DNA of 64,000 nt from CATQHP01 sp965205595 (GTDB lineage: Bacteria > Acidobacteriota > Terriglobia > Bryobacterales > UBA6623): assembly GCA_965205595.1 (NCBI GenBank), contig CBDBHI010000071.1, positions 62,001-126,000 of the forward strand, written 5' to 3'. This document shows positions 60,204 through 64,000 of the stretch, one piece after another. A program made the translations under genes and the position numbers. Each line of letters opens with the position of its first letter. The first letter of the stretch is position 1. The notes beneath the pieces are model-generated. The model did no database searches. It was not told the origin of the DNA and was given only the letters and a program-made list of their open reading frames with translations.

Positions 60204-62300
60204 ATGAAACAAGTGCTCAATCCGAAGATCGTAGCGCTCGCACTTTCGCTCCTATTGGCGGCCCCCGCGACAGCCTACGTCGGGCCCGGCGCTGGTTTCG
60301 CCTTTGTCGGTTCGTTTCTAAGCCTACTCGCCGCGTTCGCCGTTGGCGCGGCGTCGCTACTAATCTTCCCCTTCAGAATCGCCTGGAGAGCACTCAGGGG
60401 TGCACAAGGTTACAAGAAGGCCAAGGTCAAGAAGCTCATCTTCTTAGGACTCGACGGACTCGAGCCCGACCTCGTCGAGCGCTATCTCTCAGAGGGCAAG
60501 TTGCCAAACCTCGCCAAGCTAAGAGACCAGGGTCGCTACAGCCGTTTGCGAACGACGTATCCGGCGCTTTCACCAGTCGCCTGGGCGACATTCGCCACCG
60601 GGTCGAATCCTGGAAAGCACAACCTGTTCGATTTCCTGAGCCGTAGTATGCGGAGCTATCTACCCGAGCTCTCGTCGTCGCGAGTCAACCAGCCGGCGCG
60701 TGTGCTGAAGCTGGGGAAATGGCGCATCCCGCTGAGTAAGCCGACGGTCGAGATGCGGCGAAAGAGCCGCACTTTCTGGTCGATCCTCGGCGACAGCCAA
60801 GTGTCGTCCACAATCCTGCGCGTTCCGATCACCTTTCCACCGGAAAAATTTGAAGGCCGCGTGCTCTCAGCGATGTGTACGCCGGACTTGCTCGGCACTC
60901 AAGGAAGCTTTCAGGAATTCACCACCCGAGCGGAACAAGCCGAGTTCGATGAGGCGGGCGAGCGCCATCGACTTTCGGAAAACGGCAACTCGTATATTGG
61001 CGAAATTCGCGGACCGCGCAACACTCTCCGCGACGGCGCGGGAGATCTGCGGTTGCCGTTCCGCCTAGAACTTAACGGCCGCCCTGGCCACGGCACCCTC
61101 GCGATCAGCGGCAAAGAATACGTCCTGGAACCCGGCACGAGTACCCCCTGGGTGCGCCTCACATTCAAGGCCGGCCTCGGCGTCAGCGTCTCGGGCATCG
61201 CCCAATTCCGCTTGGTTTCGACCGAGCCCGAAGTCTCGCTTTACCTAACGCCCATCGCAATCGACCCCGAGAATCCGGCTCTACCGGTGTCGCACCCACC
61301 GTACTACGCGCCGTACCTGGCGAAATTACTCGGAGACTACTCGACGCTTGGCCTCGCCGAAGACACCTGGGCGCTCAACGAGCGAGTCATCGACGAAGAC
61401 GCCTTTCTACAACAGGCCTACCAAATCTGCGACGAACGCGAATCGATGTATTTCTCCTCTCTAGAGCACACAAAGAGGGGCGTCGTAGCCTGCGTTTTCG
61501 ACACTCCCGATCGCGTGCAACACATGTTCTACCGCTACCTTGAGCCTGACCACCCGGCCCACAAGACGAACGGCAACGGCTTCGAGCAATACAGCAGCAC
61601 CATCGAAGACCTCTATGTCCACATGGATTCGATCGTGGGAAAAACACTCGCCCACGTCGATGACAAGACGGTCTTATTCGTTCTGTCCGATCACGGTTTC
61701 AAATCGTTTCAGCGAGGTATCAACCTCAATAGCTGGCTCGAGCAAGAGGGCTATCTTACGGTGAAAGATGGCGGCGAAGGCAGTGGCTACCTTCAGGGAA
61801 TCGACTGGAGCAAGACTCGCGCCTACAGCTTCGGCCTAGCCGGCATCTACCTCAACCTGAACGGCCGCGAATCGCAGGGCATCGTCGAAAAGCATGAAGC
61901 CGACGCTCTGATCGACGAGATCGCCGAGAAGATCAGCGGGCTGGTCGACCCTGATCGAGGAACGATCGCCGTTCGCAACGGCTACCCAAAGAAACAGGTT
62001 TACTCGGGCCCATACGTCGACGTCGCACCCGACGTTGTCGTCGGCTACAACGTTGGTTATCGCAGTTCGTGGGACGTGGCAGTCGGAAAAGTCGGCGGCC
62101 CTGTCTTTGAAGACAACACCAAAGCCTGGAGTGGCGACCACTGTGTCGACCCGCCCCTCATTCCCGGCGTGGTCTTCTGCAACCGCGAGTTTCAAGCCGA
62201 AAACCCGGGTATCGAAGACATGGCGCCCACGGCGTTAAATCTGTTTGGCTACCAGCCGCCACGTCAAATGGATGGCACTGACGTTGGTGTCCAAGTTTAG
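60204..62300 (+). CDS. Membrane-anchored alkaline-phosphatase-superfamily (type I phosphodiesterase-like) protein
   Basis: This 698-residue protein starts at ATG 60204 with a signal/anchor (VALALSLLLAAPATA) and a second membrane segment (FAFVGSFLSLLAAFAVGAASLLIF). The catalytic domain begins LIFLGLDGLEPDLVERYL, continues with YPALSPVAWATFATGSNPGKH, which carries the likely Thr/Ser nucleophile, and later has VFDTPDRVQHMFYRYL and LFVLSDHGFKSF supplying Asp/His metal ligands. This is the AlkP-fold phosphodiesterase or nucleotide pyrophosphatase plan. The substrate is unknown. The small gene upstream may be a partner. Confidence 0.85.
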   Translation: MKQVLNPKIVALALSLLLAAPATAYVGPGAGFAFVGSFLSLLAAFAVGAASLLIFPFRIAWRALRGAQGYKKAKVKKLIFLGLDGLEPDLVERYLSEGKLPNLAKLRDQGRYSRLRTTYPALSPVAWATFATGSNPGKHNLFDFLSRSMRSYLPELSSSRVNQPARVLKLGKWRIPLSKPTVEMRRKSRTFWSILGDSQVSSTILRVPITFPPEKFEGRVLSAMCTPDLLGTQGSFQEFTTRAEQAEFDEAGERHRLSENGNSYIGEIRGPRNTLRDGAGDLRLPFRLELNGRPGHGTLAISGKEYVLEPGTSTPWVRLTFKAGLGVSVSGIAQFRLVSTEPEVSLYLTPIAIDPENPALPVSHPPYYAPYLAKLLGDYSTLGLAEDTWALNERVIDEDAFLQQAYQICDERESMYFSSLEHTKRGVVACVFDTPDRVQHMFYRYLEPDHPAHKTNGNGFEQYSSTIEDLYVHMDSIVGKTLAHVDDKTVLFVLSDHGFKSFQRGINLNSWLEQEGYLTVKDGGEGSGYLQGIDWSKTRAYSFGLAGIYLNLNGRESQGIVEKHEADALIDEIAEKISGLVDPDRGTIAVRNGYPKKQVYSGPYVDVAPDVVVGYNVGYRSSWDVAVGKVGGPVFEDNTKAWSGDHCVDPPLIPGVVFCNREFQAENPGIEDMAPTALNLFGYQPPRQMDGTDVGVQV

Positions 62301-62358
62301 CGACTCGAGGACTCTGCAACTCCGTCCTAAAGGCCGTGACTCAGCAAACGCGGGAAGG

Positions 62359-63846
62359 CTACTCGGGCTTCGTTGCCGCCGGTCTACTAATGAGTGGGAA
62401 GTCGCCGCTACGCTCCTTGTCCTCGAATGTCGCCCACACGTCTTCGCCCAAACCCTCGATCCGGCGGTAGCGCCACATTTCGAATGGATTGGCGAAAGTG
62501 GTACTAGAGCCCGGCCTCTTTATCGTTTCCCCCGAGGGATGCGACTCAATTTCGTCGGGCGGCCCGTAAAGCAAGTACAAGCGCCCGCGGTCTGACTTCC
62601 AACCCGCAACGCTGGCGGTCCAACGCTCGTTGGCGTACTTGATGCGGCGGTAGTGCTCGACCTTGCGCTCGTTTGCGGGAGTCCCCGGTGTCGGATCGCG
62701 CCGCTCCCAAAACTGTTCGATGAATCGCGCTCGCTCTTCATCGGCCGCGAGTCGCTCAAAGGCGGCGCGTTCCTCGTCGGAGATGATATAGACGACATCC
62801 TCGTTGAGCCAGCGTTCGAACGGTGTGTCAACACGATTCTCGTCGGCGGCTTGAGCGGCGCTCTTGGCCTGTTGAGCGACTGCGATCATGCAGAACGCGC
62901 CAAGCAGCAATCCCATTGATAAAATGAGCCCAGCCACGGCACGCGGCTCTTCGGGCTGACGAAGTAAACGGCGGATTCGATTTACTAGTATTCCTCCTGT
63001 CGCGGCTGGTGCGGGCTCCCGCCCAAAGCAGCGGCGCTCTTCTAGCATCACGAGGGCCGCCGCATAGTCGGGGGCGTTCCCTCGAACTGCGACGACAGCG
63101 TCGTCACAACAGCTCTCGCGTTCATCGCGCATGAGCTTCGAGACCCACCAGACGGCGGGGTGGTAAAACAGGACGCTTTCAATGAGCGTCTGCATGAGGT
63201 TCACCAAGTAGTCGAGTCGGCGTACGTGCGCCAACTCGTGAAGCAAGATAGCCTCCAACTGCGAGACCGGCAGCCCGCTCAGCAAGCCCGCGGGGAATAA
63301 AATTGCGGGCCGGATCACGCCGACAACGATGGGACCGTGCGCCAGACTCGACTCAAGCAGCACCAGCGGTTGTGAGACGCCCATTTGTCCGGTCAGCCGG
63401 CGCAGGCGGTTCTGCCACTCGGCAGGAGCGGCACAGACACCCACACGGCGCATGCGCTGCACCGAAATCCAGCCGGCTATGTGGTACATCCCGGTAAGTA
63501 CCGCGCCCGCCGCCCATAGCGTCACCAACCAGGGCAGAGCGATCTCGAACGCGCTCGACTTCACAATCAGTGCCACCGGTTGACTAGCCGAGTCAGAAAA
63601 TGCACCGAGGGAGGCTCCTAGGCTCGACGATGCGATCGAGTGAGGCATTGCCCAAACCCACGTTGCAACGAACGCGGCGACCATCGCCGTCATGGCGCCA
63701 CAAGCGGCAACGTAGCGTGTCCGCGGAACGCGCAGAACCGGCAAGATCGCCGCGAGCAGCAGCGCAATCAAGGCACCCTGCCAAAGAAAGTGAATCAAGG
63801 CCCAGCCCAGGCCGTACGCAATCGGAAGTTCGAGCATCCAAGTCAT
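62359..63846 (-). CDS. M56 (BlaR1-type) membrane peptidase with C-terminal GWxTD domain
   Basis: This is a 495-residue protein. Four membrane helices frame an M56 zinc-peptidase domain with HELAHVRRLDYL near residue 205 and the third ligand region RDERESCCDDAVV. A helix near 310-330 leads to the GWxTD domain: FERWLNEDVVYIISDEERAAF, FIEQFWERRDPTPGT and GRLYLLYGPPDEIESHP. It has no penicillin-sensor domain, so the signal differs from BlaR1. It overlaps the blaI gene by 4 bp (ATGA). In such pairs the peptidase cleaves the repressor on stimulation. Confidence 0.88.
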   Translation of the reverse strand: MTWMLELPIAYGLGWALIHFLWQGALIALLLAAILPVLRVPRTRYVAACGAMTAMVAAFVATWVWAMPHSIASSSLGASLGAFSDSASQPVALIVKSSAFEIALPWLVTLWAAGAVLTGMYHIAGWISVQRMRRVGVCAAPAEWQNRLRRLTGQMGVSQPLVLLESSLAHGPIVVGVIRPAILFPAGLLSGLPVSQLEAILLHELAHVRRLDYLVNLMQTLIESVLFYHPAVWWVSKLMRDERESCCDDAVVAVRGNAPDYAAALVMLEERRCFGREPAPAATGGILVNRIRRLLRQPEEPRAVAGLILSMGLLLGAFCMIAVAQQAKSAAQAADENRVDTPFERWLNEDVVYIISDEERAAFERLAADEERARFIEQFWERRDPTPGTPANERKVEHYRRIKYANERWTASVAGWKSDRGRLYLLYGPPDEIESHPSGETIKRPGSSTTFANPFEMWRYRRIEGLGEDVWATFEDKERSGDFPLISRPAATKPE

Positions 63847-64000
63847 CGTTGGTTCTCCTCGTATTCGTCGAGCAGGCGGTGCATTTCATCCAGCTCTTGC
63901 TTGGAAGCCTTACGAGCCGCCAGAGCGCCCAGCATGAGGCTCTTCGTCGAGCCCTCGAACGCGCGCTGCATGAGATCGCCGGCAAGTTGGCGTTGCGTCC
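63843..64000 (-). CDS. BlaI/MecI-family repressor, C-terminal end (partial)
   Basis: The frame enters from the window end (first full codon at 63998) and gives LAGDLMQRAFEGSTKSLMLG and a Glu-rich dimerisation tail ending DEYEENQR, TGA at 63845-63843. This matches the C-terminal dimer helices of BlaI/MecI repressors, which pair with M56 peptidases. The helix-turn-helix lies outside the window. Confidence 0.8.
   Translation of the reverse strand, partial: TQRQLAGDLMQRAFEGSTKSLMLGALAARKASKQELDEMHRLLDEYEENQR

Overview
The window looks like a chromosome segment of an Acidobacteriota bacterium. This is inference from content: an Oar-type outer-membrane receptor with the N-terminal region typical of acidobacterial members, a BlaI/M56 pair whose peptidase carries a GWxTD domain, an ECF sigma factor of the acidobacterial TIGR02999 type, DUF1080/ThuA proteins, a TIGR04283-type glycosyltransferase and an HpnI-like glycosyltransferase. 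GC content is moderately high and genes lie on both strands in short operons. I saw no rRNA, tRNA, CRISPR array or prophage.

Layout. 0-4.6 kb: tail of a CoA-transferase, then an IS21-family element (353-2906) inserted just ahead of, and probably inside the first codons of, the primary sigma factor gene rpoD. 4.8-9.2 kb: class III aminotransferase, KduD-like dehydrogenase, glycerophosphodiesterase, and an rve-type transposase. 9.5-12.2 kb: minus-strand operon cupin - DUF6282 - yfiH (lacking a metal-ligand motif) - hpt. 12.4-18.7 kb: plus-strand SDR, VTT-DUF547 fusion, MerA-like flavoprotein, glycosyltransferase, RNase D. 18.7-24.2 kb: DUF1080-ThuA, PhoR/PhoB pair, PilZ, SDR. 24.6-26.6 kb: HU, infC (AUU start), DUF2461. 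26.6-39.8 kb: IS-ravaged zone with two IS630 copies, a second near-identical IS21 copy and a different IS21-type element; a three-gene operon (TPR histidine kinase, HTTM protein, NHL protein) is entirely broken and a metallophosphatase is truncated. 40-44.5 kb: UbiD decarboxylase, adaptor, ABC ATPase, HpnI-like transferase. 44.6-49.4 kb: third IS630 copy cutting the end of rnr, DUF1080 lipoprotein, nonsense-mutated ECF sigma factor. 49.4-52.7 kb: small membrane protein, FAH hydrolase, decapitated Roc-TIR gene, long gene-free stretch. 52.7-64 kb: arylsulfotransferase, Oar-like receptor, methyltransferase - FAD oxidoreductase - putative selenoprotein (ArsC/Spx-like, in-frame UGA at the first Cys of CxxC), alkaline-phosphatase-fold protein, M56/BlaI pair.

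Two themes stand out. First, ongoing gene decay: two IS21 copies differing at about six sites, three nearly identical IS630 copies, and at least six host genes broken by insertion, nonsense mutation or deletion, alongside at least five families of short palindromic repeats. Second, translation oddities: a probable selenocysteine codon with a SECIS-like hairpin, and an AUU-initiated infC with a strong Shine-Dalgarno.
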